The notes below the pieces were generated by a model, which saw only the letters and a list, made by a program, of their open reading frames with translations, was not told where the DNA came from and ran no database searches. Position numbers and translations under genes: made by a program. A stretch of 29,536 nt of DNA from a virus. Numbering within the stretch: position 1 is the first letter of the stretch; each line of letters begins with the position of its first letter. The stretch is from IMG/VR virus record IMGVR_UViG_3300021389_000105, positions 1 through 29,536 of that record, one strand, 5' to 3'. Positions 9,962 to 17,576 of this stretch are shown here, piece after piece.

Positions 9962-10687
9962 TTAGTTTGTTGGTTGAGCATTAGGTGCTTGGCCATCAAT
10001 GCCCTCATTACTCATATCTGATTTTATATTAAAATATGTACTTAAGAGCTTTGTAGATGTCATAGCTAAAGTTTGTTGCTCTAGATACCCAGGAACAAAA
10101 GACTCTTTATCTAATGGGTTCATACAATACTCATCTAAAGTATAATTTGTACCACATTCACAATCTGGATACATTATCTGTTTAGTTACATCTTCTTCAA
10201 ATAGTGCGACAAATCTTACAGCTTGAAGCAATGGGTTACTTACATATAAATATCCATTAGATATCCAAAAATAACTTTCTTTTTTAATTATAGGAAGTTT
10301 TAATAAGTTTAAATATCTATTTACAGTGATTTCTTTTATTTTAGTACCACTTCCTCCCATTGCATTTATTGAATAAACACCCTGAATAACATACTGATAA
10401 TTACCTTCAGATATTCTTGGAAGTTTATGTTTTGATCTGGCCACAGTACATGGGTCAACATAGTCACAACATTCAGATATGGGAACTTCTATCATTTCTA
10501 AACAAGGAATTGTAGTAAACAGTGTATCACTGGCCCACAATCTTCTCAAGTTAGTTTCTCTTTTAATTAAAGTTAATGCGTTTAGTTTAACCTCAGACGC
10601 AATTGCTCTATCAGTTATAAGTGCGTCAGTAGATAAGATTTTATGTGTTGATCTTACATCTGAAACTAATTTTCTAAGAGTTGACAT
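9962..10687 (-). CDS. Conserved structural protein, probable ring / head-tail connector
   Basis: A 241-aa protein beginning 'MSTLRKLVSDVRSTHKILSTDALITDRAI'. The middle has 'ISECCDYVDPCTVARSKHKLPRI', then a likely beta-strand region ('NYQYVIQGVYSINAMGGSGTKI', 'YFWISNGYLYVSNPLLQAVRFVALFEED') and a second Cys pair, 'DCECG'. Helical ends with a beta middle and an operon place upstream of the muzzle gene match the ring / tail-hub proteins of crAss-like phages, and I recognise this pattern as conserved in them. The exact ring is uncertain. The stop of the preceding phosphoesterase gene lies 2 nt upstream of the ATG. Confidence 0.6.
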   Translation of the reverse strand: MSTLRKLVSDVRSTHKILSTDALITDRAIASEVKLNALTLIKRETNLRRLWASDTLFTTIPCLEMIEVPISECCDYVDPCTVARSKHKLPRISEGNYQYVIQGVYSINAMGGSGTKIKEITVNRYLNLLKLPIIKKESYFWISNGYLYVSNPLLQAVRFVALFEEDVTKQIMYPDCECGTNYTLDEYCMNPLDKESFVPGYLEQQTLAMTSTKLLSTYFNIKSDMSNEGIDGQAPNAQPTN

Positions 10688-10689
10688 AA

Positions 10690-11922
10690 TTATATTCTTT
10701 TTTCAAATTCACATTCCTTACCTTTTTCTTTATTGTATCCTAGAAGAAGTGCAGCTCTTATGGAATGTACATAACCGCTATCTCTATGCCATTTATCAGA
10801 ATCCGATAAACTAGGCATCTGTTGTATTCTACAACCTTTTACTTCTTTTGCCATATAGTGATGTTTATCCCCTGTATGGACTTCTTGATACTTAGAGTCT
10901 CCAAACATCTTTCCGTATACAGGATGTGTTGCAAATAACAACGGTAAAGACTCTATTTTACAATTACCATGATGATATCCAATAAATGTATTTCCTAAAG
11001 TTAATGCTTTTATTGGTGTACTGTCTCTTAAAAACTCTACATCTTTATCATCCTTAAAATAAATCTCTAAAGCATGAGCTAAATAAAATGACTTAGTTTT
11101 ATCATGATTGCCAGGAACTAACACAACAATAACTTTATTAGAATATGTTCTTTGAATATTAATAGAGTCTATAAGAATAGAAAACCCTAACTCATACTCA
11201 GAGTCATATTCCATTATAACATCTTGAGGAGTTCCGTTTGTAGTTTGATTTTGGTAATTGTCTGTATGAAAGAAGTCATTAGATATTGGAAATATAACTG
11301 TATCAATATTATAAACTCTTGCAGTTTTAATTATTAATTCTTCTGTCATTTCAACAAAAGTTCTAGCTCTTTTCTCTATACTATTATTTCCTTCAATATA
11401 TTTTTTAGCTAAGTGATAATCAGAAATAGACAACTCAACATCTATTGTACTTTTATTAGCATCTAATTTGGTTTTGTTTATTTCTACCTTAGAAGGTTTG
11501 TAGTTTTTTAAAAACTTTGAAAAGTCTTCAGCATTATAGTCATCAGGTCCTTTTCTTTTGGAAAAAATAGAAGATGTAAACTTACCACTAGGTAGCATCT
11601 TAGACCAATAGTTAGTAATAATATACTCTTCTAAATTTATTTTATGAAGCTTTGCTAACTCTAAATGATCTTTAGGTTCGTAATCAGATGTAATTGTACT
11701 TTCAATAGTGCCTTTTTCTACATTAACTTTTTTTACAGTTGTAGAGTTTTTTTCTGAATTTTTATAAAATTCATAATCCTTAGGGTCACTTTTTTTAATT
11801 TCTTTTATTAACTCAACTACTTCCTCTTCTGTGATGTTTAACTTTTCAGCGTAAAACTTTTTACTTTTTTTCCAACGAAGTAGATTTTTTAATTTCTCTA
11901 GTAGACTTGGGTCGTTAGTCAT
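10690..11922 (-). CDS. HTH-fused calcineurin-like metallophosphoesterase
   Basis: A 410-aa protein. Residues 1-45 look like a helix-turn-helix ('KFYAEKLNITEEEVVELIKEI'). Residues about 55-150 are a Lys-rich connector. From about 160 on the metal-binding motifs of the calcineurin-like family are in order: D168-x-H170, N215-D216..H219 with D221-N222, G271-N272-H273-D274, H317-H318-G, and G351-D352-x-H354. All look intact, so it should be an active phosphatase, nuclease or phosphodiesterase with two metal ions; the substrate is unknown. It is the first gene of the third transcription unit, preceded by a promoter-like site and an A-rich leader (AAAAAAAATG). Similar proteins occur in Bacteroidota phages to my knowledge. 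Its place at the head of a virion operon is unusual for an enzyme. Confidence 0.85.
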   Translation of the reverse strand: MTNDPSLLEKLKNLLRWKKSKKFYAEKLNITEEEVVELIKEIKKSDPKDYEFYKNSEKNSTTVKKVNVEKGTIESTITSDYEPKDHLELAKLHKINLEEYIITNYWSKMLPSGKFTSSIFSKRKGPDDYNAEDFSKFLKNYKPSKVEINKTKLDANKSTIDVELSISDYHLAKKYIEGNNSIEKRARTFVEMTEELIIKTARVYNIDTVIFPISNDFFHTDNYQNQTTNGTPQDVIMEYDSEYELGFSILIDSINIQRTYSNKVIVVLVPGNHDKTKSFYLAHALEIYFKDDKDVEFLRDSTPIKALTLGNTFIGYHHGNCKIESLPLLFATHPVYGKMFGDSKYQEVHTGDKHHYMAKEVKGCRIQQMPSLSDSDKWHRDSGYVHSIRAALLLGYNKEKGKECEFEKRI

Positions 11923-11945
11923 TTTTTTTAATAGTTAAAATATGG

Positions 11946-11977
11946 TAAAGATATAAAATTTATTTTGCATATATCAA
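11946..11977 (-). promoter_or_regulatory. Bacteroidota-type promoter for the phosphoesterase-muzzle operon
   Basis: On the minus strand TTG (11977-11975) lies 21 nt before TATCTTTA (11953-11946), matching the Bacteroidota pattern TTG / TAnnTTTG in all but the last base. The site is just downstream of the terminator at 12031-12057 and about 24 nt above the ATG at 11922. Placement supports it more than the AT-rich sequence does. Confidence 0.5.
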
Positions 11978-12030
11978 AAAAATTCACTACAGGCAATCAT
12001 CTTTATAATCAGTTTAGTTATAAATAAAAA

Positions 12031-12057
12031 CTCCCGAGGACCTTTTGCCCTCAGGAG
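12031..12057 (-). terminator. Intrinsic terminator after the 861-aa fibre gene
   Basis: A 9-bp stem (CTCCTGAGG / CCTCGGGAG on the minus strand, one A-C mismatch) with a 9-nt loop is followed on the minus strand by TTTTT at 12030-12026. It lies about 40 nt after the stop of the fibre gene and ends the second transcription unit. Confidence 0.85.
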
Positions 12058-12089
12058 AAAACCTTGTAAAACCAACAAAACAAGGTTTT
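12058..12089. terminator. Second hairpin in tandem with the terminator
   Basis: AAAACCTTG (12058-12066) and CAAGGTTTT (12081-12089) form a perfect 9-bp stem with a 14-nt loop. On the plus strand it is followed by a short T run, and on the minus strand it leads straight into the main terminator. It could strengthen termination or act on both strands. Confidence 0.55.
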
Positions 12090-12098
12090 TTAATTAGT

Positions 12099-14684
12099 TT
12101 AAGGTGGACAAGTACCCCAAATAGGTTTGTTAGCTGGTGTTAATAAAGAACCAGTACTAAAACCACCAGGTTCTGAAGTAATATTTGTAACACACCAACC
12201 TGTTAAATCTTGATTAAAAGACGATGCGTTGTTAAACATATTCTGTAAAAAAACAGAGAATATTACTGCACTTACATCCCATGCACCAACATCTTGATTA
12301 AATGATGGAGCATCTTTAAACATCTTGCCAAAATTAGTACAACTTCCTGTAGACCAATTCGAAATATTTCCATTAAAAACAGTATTAAACTCAAACATGC
12401 TATTCAAATCATTAACGCTACTCACATCCCAAGTATTCAAATCCTGATCAAAAATATCATTATTGGAAAACATACTACTCATATCATTCACATTAGAAAC
12501 ATCCCAGTTATCTATTGGTTGATTAAAAGCTTCTGCGTATGCAAACATGTTAGCCATAATAATTACACTACTTGTATCCCAACTATTTAATGGCTGATTA
12601 AATAATAATGTCCTAACGAACATAGCTTCCATATCAGTAACACTACTTACATCCCATGCACCAATAGGTTGATTAAAAGATTCTGCACCAGTAAACATCT
12701 GATTCATATTAACAACATTACTTGTATCCCAAGAACTAATATCTTGATTAAAATCGTCTGTCTCAGAAAACATCGTACCCATATTAGTAACATTACTAGT
12801 GTCCCAACTACTTATATCTTGATTAAAAACAGTTGCAGTATTAAACATACTATCCATTCTAGTAACACTACTTACGTCCCAATTATTTAAAGATTGATTA
12901 AAAGAGGAAGCAGAAAGAAACATACGTCGCATAGTAGTCACACTACTCACATCCCATGCATTTATGTCCTGATTGAAAGATGATGCATTAAAAAACATAG
13001 ATTCCATATTAGTAACACTACTCACATCCCAGGTGGAAATATCTTGATTGAAAGATGATGCATTACCAAACATGTTTTCCATATTAGTTATGTTTGAGGT
13101 GTCCCAATTACTAATATCGTCATTAAAATTCGCAAAAGCACTTGGAGGAAAACGCTCATAAAATATCTCGCTCATATCAGTAAGTTCAGGACACATGCTC
13201 CAATTATTTATAGGTCCATAATCTATTAAAGCTTGAGCGTTATCAGTTACCCATAATAGTGCTGCATCTTTTAGTTGTTGATTAGTAGAAAACTGACAAC
13301 TGAAAATTGTTGTTGTTGTGGTAGTTGTTGGGGCACATTCTATTTGTCCACTTGTAACATCATTACAATTTGTAATGTCTAGTATTTCTGTATAGCATCC
13401 ATTAATAGGTGCGTATATTTTATTTCCTATTACCAATGCATAATATGCTACATATGGAGAAAAATCAATTACATCAAATGTATAAAATATCGAACCATCT
13501 AAGTTTAATATTATATTATAATAAGATGGTGTACCATTATATTCTGTAAAATCTCCCTGTATATATATTTTATTATCCCATATTATTGTAGATAAATAAG
13601 TATTAGCATTAAAGCCTGTTCCAAAATTAGCAGAAGTATCTATAGAACCATCTTCATTTAATTTTATAATATAGTTTGCTGAAACGCCATTATAAGATGT
13701 AAAATACCCTGTCACATAAAAAGAAGTTTCATTTGCGTATCTGATAAAATAATTAGGATTAGTGGCAAGGTATGGATTAAACCCAGTTCCTCCGTTAAAC
13801 GAAGGGTCTAATGCTCCTGTAGAAGTTAGCTTTGTTATTCCAGGTGATACAGGTGTTCCATTAAATGTATTCCAATACCCTAAACAAAATATTGAGTTGT
13901 CAGGGTTTATTAAAACGTCAGTTCCTGTATTGCCTCCACCTGAAAAACCTGAACCAATCGCAAAACTAGGGTCTATTGTTCCATTAGATAGCAACCTAGC
14001 AATACGACTAGATGGTGTGCCATTATAACTATCAAACAATCCTGTTACAACTATTGACCCATTAGAATCTACTTTACATCCTTGAGTATAATTAAATATC
14101 GCACCTGCAAACCCTGAACCGTAAACAAATGAAGTATCAACTGTAAAATCAGAATTTAATCTAATTATTTTATTAGCAGCAGTTCCATTATAGTCTGTAA
14201 ATGAACCTGTAAATATTAATTTACCATCAGGTTGCTCAACCATAGATTCTCCAGTATAATAGACACCAGTAAAACCTGTACCTATATTCATACTCTGATC
14301 AATAGTTAAATCATCATTTATACTTATAAATGAGTTACGTGTAAATGATGTAACACTATCGGTGTATTCATCAAAGTTACCATAGAAATATGTTTTATTA
14401 GGTTTAAATATATAATCTAAAAAATACATATAGTATAAATCAGCACTAAGCTTGTAACATAGATTTGATACATCAATATCAATTTCTACAGGACATTCTT
14501 GAGTTGTAGATACACATCTAATTATTGTAGTACCAGCAGGTATTTGATCACTGGGAAAACCATCTAACAAAGACTGTCTAGAAACATTGGTTTCAAATGC
14601 TGATAAATAGTTGTCTACATCTGAGTATAGCAAAAAGTTATCAGCATTAATGCCTATGTTTAATATTTGAATTATTCCTGTCAT
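12099..14684 (-). CDS. Modular tail fibre: anchor domain, delta-60 propeller, poly-Thr linker, DUF285/BspA-like repeats
   Basis: An 861-aa adhesin built from four parts. Residues 1-78 are the anchor domain shared with three other genes. Residues about 95-440 hold about six repeats near 55 aa with the pattern 'GxxxxYNGT......I.RL..DG.ID.SF..G.GF', the delta-60 type expected to fold as a beta-propeller. Residues 453-459 are a 7-Thr linker flanked by cysteines. Residues 520 to about 835 are 13 copies of a 25-aa repeat, 'FNQDIS.WDVSSVT.M..MF..A.S', the BspA/DUF285 type found in bacterial surface proteins. It probably projects from the virion and binds the cell surface. It starts 3 nt after the preceding gene and ends just before a strong terminator. 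The repeats look bacterial in origin, which suggests transfer. Confidence 0.85.
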   Translation of the reverse strand: MTGIIQILNIGINADNFLLYSDVDNYLSAFETNVSRQSLLDGFPSDQIPAGTTIIRCVSTTQECPVEIDIDVSNLCYKLSADLYYMYFLDYIFKPNKTYFYGNFDEYTDSVTSFTRNSFISINDDLTIDQSMNIGTGFTGVYYTGESMVEQPDGKLIFTGSFTDYNGTAANKIIRLNSDFTVDTSFVYGSGFAGAIFNYTQGCKVDSNGSIVVTGLFDSYNGTPSSRIARLLSNGTIDPSFAIGSGFSGGGNTGTDVLINPDNSIFCLGYWNTFNGTPVSPGITKLTSTGALDPSFNGGTGFNPYLATNPNYFIRYANETSFYVTGYFTSYNGVSANYIIKLNEDGSIDTSANFGTGFNANTYLSTIIWDNKIYIQGDFTEYNGTPSYYNIILNLDGSIFYTFDVIDFSPYVAYYALVIGNKIYAPINGCYTEILDITNCNDVTSGQIECAPTTTTTTTIFSCQFSTNQQLKDAALLWVTDNAQALIDYGPINNWSMCPELTDMSEIFYERFPPSAFANFNDDISNWDTSNITNMENMFGNASSFNQDISTWDVSSVTNMESMFFNASSFNQDINAWDVSSVTTMRRMFLSASSFNQSLNNWDVSSVTRMDSMFNTATVFNQDISSWDTSNVTNMGTMFSETDDFNQDISSWDTSNVVNMNQMFTGAESFNQPIGAWDVSSVTDMEAMFVRTLLFNQPLNSWDTSSVIIMANMFAYAEAFNQPIDNWDVSNVNDMSSMFSNNDIFDQDLNTWDVSSVNDLNSMFEFNTVFNGNISNWSTGSCTNFGKMFKDAPSFNQDVGAWDVSAVIFSVFLQNMFNNASSFNQDLTGWCVTNITSEPGGFSTGSLLTPANKPIWGTCPP
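12219..13127 (-). repeat. 75-nt tandem repeat encoding the DUF285-type repeats
   Basis: Between 13127 and 12219 there are twelve complete in-frame units, eleven of 75 nt and one (12302-12219) of 84 nt with a 3-codon insertion; a partial 13th unit follows from 12218. The first codon of each unit is Phe, followed by Asn-Gln/Asp. The units differ by many silent and replacement changes, so the array is old or diversified, not freshly expanded. Confidence 0.9.
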
Positions 14685-14687
14685 ATA

Positions 14688-15677
14688 TTATTGTAGATCA
14701 CAAGATAAATTATCATCACTGCATTGACTTATTTCTTGAACACTATTCCCACTTACAATTCTAAACATTCTAAGTAAACCTGAAGCAGCTGCTGCACTAG
14801 TTGTCGTATTAGTATTTGCATAAGCGTACCATCCTGCTGTTAATGTAGCACCTTGTATAATATCTCCAGGTGCTAATGTCCAGAAAGTATGACCAGATAC
14901 AGTAGTTTTCTGAGTAGGTATTGAGTAGTTGTTTTGACAGAAGTCAGGACATTGACTTTGTACACCACTAATATATAAGTCAGATGTTACGTTACATGTA
15001 GCTATGTTAGTAATTTCACCTGAAGCATTTCCTTGTAAAACTATTTGATTAGTGGCACCATTTGGATAATCTACTTTATAATATTGTCCAACATTAAATG
15101 TGAATGGGTTTGTTCTAGCAGAATCAGTATAAACTATATTACCTACAGCAAATGTATTGTTTTCAACATATACAGTTGAGAAAAAAGAATCAGAACAAGC
15201 GGCAGCTTCAGTTAAATTAGATGAAGTCATCAAATAACCAATCGGTGCTTTAGTTGTACTTGTTGTAGTAGTGGTTGGAGGTGCAGTAGTTGTTGTTGTT
15301 GTTGTACTAGTGCTACTTGTTGTTGTAGTAGTAGTTGGTGGTATAGTAGTAGTTGTTGTCGTAGTACTACTTGTACTTGTTGTTGTACTTGTAGATGATG
15401 TAGTAGTTGTTGACGTACTAGAACTAGTAGTTGTTGTTGTTGTTGGTTGACATGTATTTTCTAAATCAATAAATGTATCACATGATCCAGTAGATTGAAC
15501 TCTAATAAATGTTGTTCCATCAGGTGGAGTTGTAATGTATCCTGGAGTTAAAAATTCAGAAGCATTAATTCCTATCTCAAAAGGTGTTGTATATCCATCT
15601 ACATTTGAGTATAAATCAAAAGGACCTACTTGAGACCCTGCTGGTATAACTAATGATATTTGTATTTCTGGTTGCAT
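14688..15677 (-). CDS. Modular Thr-rich virion appendage protein
   Basis: A 329-aa protein. Residues 1-76 are the anchor domain ('ISLVIPAGSQVGPFDLYSNVDGYTTPFE...FIRVQSTGSCDTFIDL'). Residues 79-142 are almost only Thr and Ser, broken by IPP and APP. Residues 147-230 and 230-329 are two Cys-bounded domains ('VYVENNTFAVGNIVYTDSARTNPF...GEITNIATC' and 'GWYAYANTN...FRIVSGNSVQEISQC') related to the small domain in the muzzle tail. The likely role is an outer appendage with its N-terminus fixed to the virion, a stiff or glycosylated spacer, and tip domains contacting the host or surface sugars. Function is inferred from the layout and from the neighbouring adhesin genes. Confidence 0.75.
   Translation of the reverse strand: MQPEIQISLVIPAGSQVGPFDLYSNVDGYTTPFEIGINASEFLTPGYITTPPDGTTFIRVQSTGSCDTFIDLENTCQPTTTTTTSSSTSTTTTSSTSTTTSTSSTTTTTTTIPPTTTTTTSSTSTTTTTTTAPPTTTTTSTTKAPIGYLMTSSNLTEAAACSDSFFSTVYVENNTFAVGNIVYTDSARTNPFTFNVGQYYKVDYPNGATNQIVLQGNASGEITNIATCNVTSDLYISGVQSQCPDFCQNNYSIPTQKTTVSGHTFWTLAPGDIIQGATLTAGWYAYANTNTTTSAAAASGLLRMFRIVSGNSVQEISQCSDDNLSCDLQ
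15252..15443 (-). repeat. Low-complexity tract encoding a 64-residue Thr/Ser linker
   Basis: An imperfect ACA/ACT/ACC and Ser codon run within the appendage gene; on the plus strand it shows as GTT/GTA/GTG triplets. Mixed synonymous codons argue that the amino acids are selected, not just the DNA repeat. Confidence 0.85.
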
Positions 15678-15690
15678 ATTGTTGTTTTTT

Positions 15691-15906
15691 TTATGTCAAA
15701 GGTATATCTATATAATTAACACAGTCTTCAAGAGCTTGAACTCTTACAGAAGTAGCATCATCAGGTATTATAAATTCTGTACCTGCAGTTAAAAATGCTA
15801 CAGGAACATTTGAACTTACAGGAGTTGTAAAACCATCACTGTCTGAATATATATCAAGATTTGATATATCGGTACCTGCTGATGTTAATGTTATTTCTAC
15901 TGTCAT
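15691..15906 (-). CDS. Stand-alone anchor domain (71 aa)
   Basis: The whole 71-aa protein is one copy of the anchor domain seen at the N-termini of the genes at 2002-2874, 12099-14684 and 14688-15677 ('ITLTSAGTDISNLDIYSDSDGFTTPV...TEFIIPDDATSVRVQALEDCVNYIDI'). It has no linker or tip. It overlaps the stop of the upstream membrane-protein gene as ATGA and lies next to two of its larger relatives. It may cap unused attachment points on the virion, or be the remains of a fibre gene that lost its distal part. I favour a real gene because the reading frame, start and spacing are good. Confidence 0.75.
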   Translation of the reverse strand: MTVEITLTSAGTDISNLDIYSDSDGFTTPVSSNVPVAFLTAGTEFIIPDDATSVRVQALEDCVNYIDIPLT

Positions 15907-16088
15907 TTTTTACAGAAAAAAGATTTAAAATACTTTAACCAACTTCCATTATGGTGTTTATCTATTACATTTACTTTTAACATTGACCCATAATATATCA
16001 ATGTAGTAAGTGCTACTAATGTAGCTAATGTTTCGTTTCCTGCTAATAACATAAGAGAAATTAATCCTATTTCAATTTTATAATACAT
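15903..16088 (-). CDS. Small membrane protein (61 aa)
   Basis: A 61-aa protein with a hydrophobic stretch at about residues 6-36 ('IGLISLMLLAGNETLATLVALTTLIYYGSML') and a basic C-terminal tail ending 'YFKSFFCKK'. It probably spans the inner membrane once or twice. It follows another small membrane protein by 5 nt, and the pair could form a holin / lysis function, but no endolysin is visible in the window. An A-rich leader precedes the ATG. It uses a TGA stop. Confidence 0.65.
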   Translation of the reverse strand: MYYKIEIGLISLMLLAGNETLATLVALTTLIYYGSMLKVNVIDKHHNGSWLKYFKSFFCKK

Positions 16089-16093
16089 TTTTT

Positions 16094-16327
16094 TTATTTC
16101 TTTTTATTTAAAAGTGAGTTTTGAATAATTTTTGCAAATGCAATAATTTCGCCCCAAAGAAAAATAATTCCTAATCCAGTAAATACTGTATTATTTATGT
16201 TCCAATTTAATCTTTCATCTGAAATTAATAAAGATGAAAGAGCTGGAGCATAAAGTCCAATTAATAAACAAACATGTCCTAAAACTATAGCTAATCCTTT
16301 TTTATATTTTTCTATAAATGGTGACAT
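16094..16327 (-). CDS. Small two-helix membrane protein, holin candidate (77 aa)
   Basis: A 77-aa protein with two hydrophobic helices, about residues 11-34 ('GLAIVLGHVCLLIGLYAPALSSLL') and 47-66 ('TVFTGLGIIFLWGEIIAFAK'), a charged N-terminus and a lysine tail ('LLNKKK'). Size and layout fit a class II holin. Gene context (late operon, adjacent second membrane protein) is compatible, but no lysozyme or amidase gene is nearby, so holin remains a guess. Confidence 0.65.
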   Translation of the reverse strand: MSPFIEKYKKGLAIVLGHVCLLIGLYAPALSSLLISDERLNWNINNTVFTGLGIIFLWGEIIAFAKIIQNSLLNKKK

Positions 16328-16339
16328 GTTATTATTATT

Positions 16340-16480
16340 TTATTTTGTACAACTACAAGATGATGGAGGGTTTTCACTTTTAACATAGATGGTTTGACAT
16401 CCGCATGGCCAATTTAAAACTACATTGTCACAATCAGGGTTAACAGGTAAAAAAGCATCTTTATAATTATTACAATTCAT
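16340..16480 (-). CDS. Cys-rich 46-aa protein
   Basis: A short open frame from ATG at 16480 to TAA at 16340-16342, starting 4 nt after the collar-fibre stop, so it is in the operon. The protein begins 'MNCNNYKDAFLPVNPDCDNV', then has 'NWPCGCQTIYV', and ends 'SSCSCTK'. Six cysteines in 46 residues, in CxC pairs, suggest a metal site or disulfides. No homologue is recognised. Position and Cys pattern resemble the 33-aa protein at 18505-18606. Confidence 0.65.
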   Translation of the reverse strand: MNCNNYKDAFLPVNPDCDNVVLNWPCGCQTIYVKSENPPSSCSCTK

Positions 16481-16484
16481 AACA

Positions 16485-17561
16485 CTAAGGTATATAAATT
16501 ATATAATACACTCCTATTCCTGGTTGATAATTTTGATGTGCTTGGTTTCCACCTGTTGGATCAATAGTAACACTAATTCCTGTAGATGCAGATTCTGTAT
16601 TATCTACTTTATAAGTTGTAATGTTACTATTGTTAGAGAATGCATCTCCTGTCACTTGCCCATCACCTACATCTTGCTTACTAGCTACCTCTCCACCTAA
16701 ATCATGACTGTGTTCTGGATCAGTTACTGTATTAGAATGTGTATGACTAGGTATTTGACCTTCAGTCAATATAACACTGTTATCTCCTGTCGTAGAACCT
16801 AATGTATAAGCTGGATTACCTGCAACAGCAGGGTCCACCTTTGAACTCATTACTCCTCCACCCATTCCTGATGTTGCTCCAATTAATGCTCTACCTCTTA
16901 AATCAAGTGTTCCATTATTACCATTACATAAATAAATTTTAGCCCAATCACCTATACCTGCTCCAGAAGCATCAAAGTTTCCTAAAGGACCTCCATAAGC
17001 TGTTATTGAGTAAGGGGCCATTCTATTACTTATTAAACTTGCAGAAGGATCTGTTGCTAGATAGTTTGCTATGTAAGTGTTTATGTCAGCTATTTTTACA
17101 TATGTTGAATCTACAAGACTTATGAAAGAATCTAAGTCAGTATCAACTGCACATAACTTAGTTATTACAGCCTGTAAAACATCATGTGTATTTGTATTAT
17201 CTGAAACAGTTAAACATTCTAGTGTATACTCTGTATTTGGGTTTTCATTTTCAAGAGTTGTTACTTTATCATCTATTTCACATAACGCTTTAATCAAACC
17301 AGTTAAGTAGTCATTTAGTGTAAATGGACCAACTGCTGGTAAATTTGATTGTATTATGTCACAAAGAACACTAGGAGACACATCAGGTAAAATACCTGTC
17401 CCATTTAGTGTACTAATTAAATATTGAGTTATTTTTTGCTCAACACTAAGTAACGTGTCTCCGTTAGATATTCCTAATTCAGAAATATTCTCTCCTGTAT
17501 ATCTAACACATTTATCTGATGCAACTTCTGTACATCCATTAAAACAATTTGAACAAGGCAT
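16485..17561 (-). CDS. Tail-collar-domain fibre (T4 gp12-like)
   Basis: A 358-aa protein. Residues 1-30 are Cys-rich. Residues 35-180 look like an alpha-helical, repeat-like shaft ('LSVEQKITQYLIS', 'LTGLIKALCEIDDKVTTL', 'VLQAVITKLCAVDTDLDSF'). Residues about 185-358 form a phage tail-collar domain: 'GDWAKIYLCNGNNGTLDLRG' at 204, 'LTEGQIPSHTHSN' with H273 and H275, 'EHSHD' with H284 and H286, and a C-terminal 'YQPGIGVYYIIYI'. In T4 gp12 paired histidines of this kind hold a zinc ion at the trimer tip. It is probably a trimeric receptor-binding fibre. A 9-A leader precedes the start. It ends with TAG. Confidence 0.85.
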   Translation of the reverse strand: MPCSNCFNGCTEVASDKCVRYTGENISELGISNGDTLLSVEQKITQYLISTLNGTGILPDVSPSVLCDIIQSNLPAVGPFTLNDYLTGLIKALCEIDDKVTTLENENPNTEYTLECLTVSDNTNTHDVLQAVITKLCAVDTDLDSFISLVDSTYVKIADINTYIANYLATDPSASLISNRMAPYSITAYGGPLGNFDASGAGIGDWAKIYLCNGNNGTLDLRGRALIGATSGMGGGVMSSKVDPAVAGNPAYTLGSTTGDNSVILTEGQIPSHTHSNTVTDPEHSHDLGGEVASKQDVGDGQVTGDAFSNNSNITTYKVDNTESASTGISVTIDPTGGNQAHQNYQPGIGVYYIIYIP

Positions 17562-17576
17562 ATTTTTATTTTTTTT

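Noticed and set aside
12219-13127. Possible CRISPR-like array because of regular 75-nt spacing
   Set aside because: The repeats are in frame and encode DUF285-type units; there are no unique spacers.
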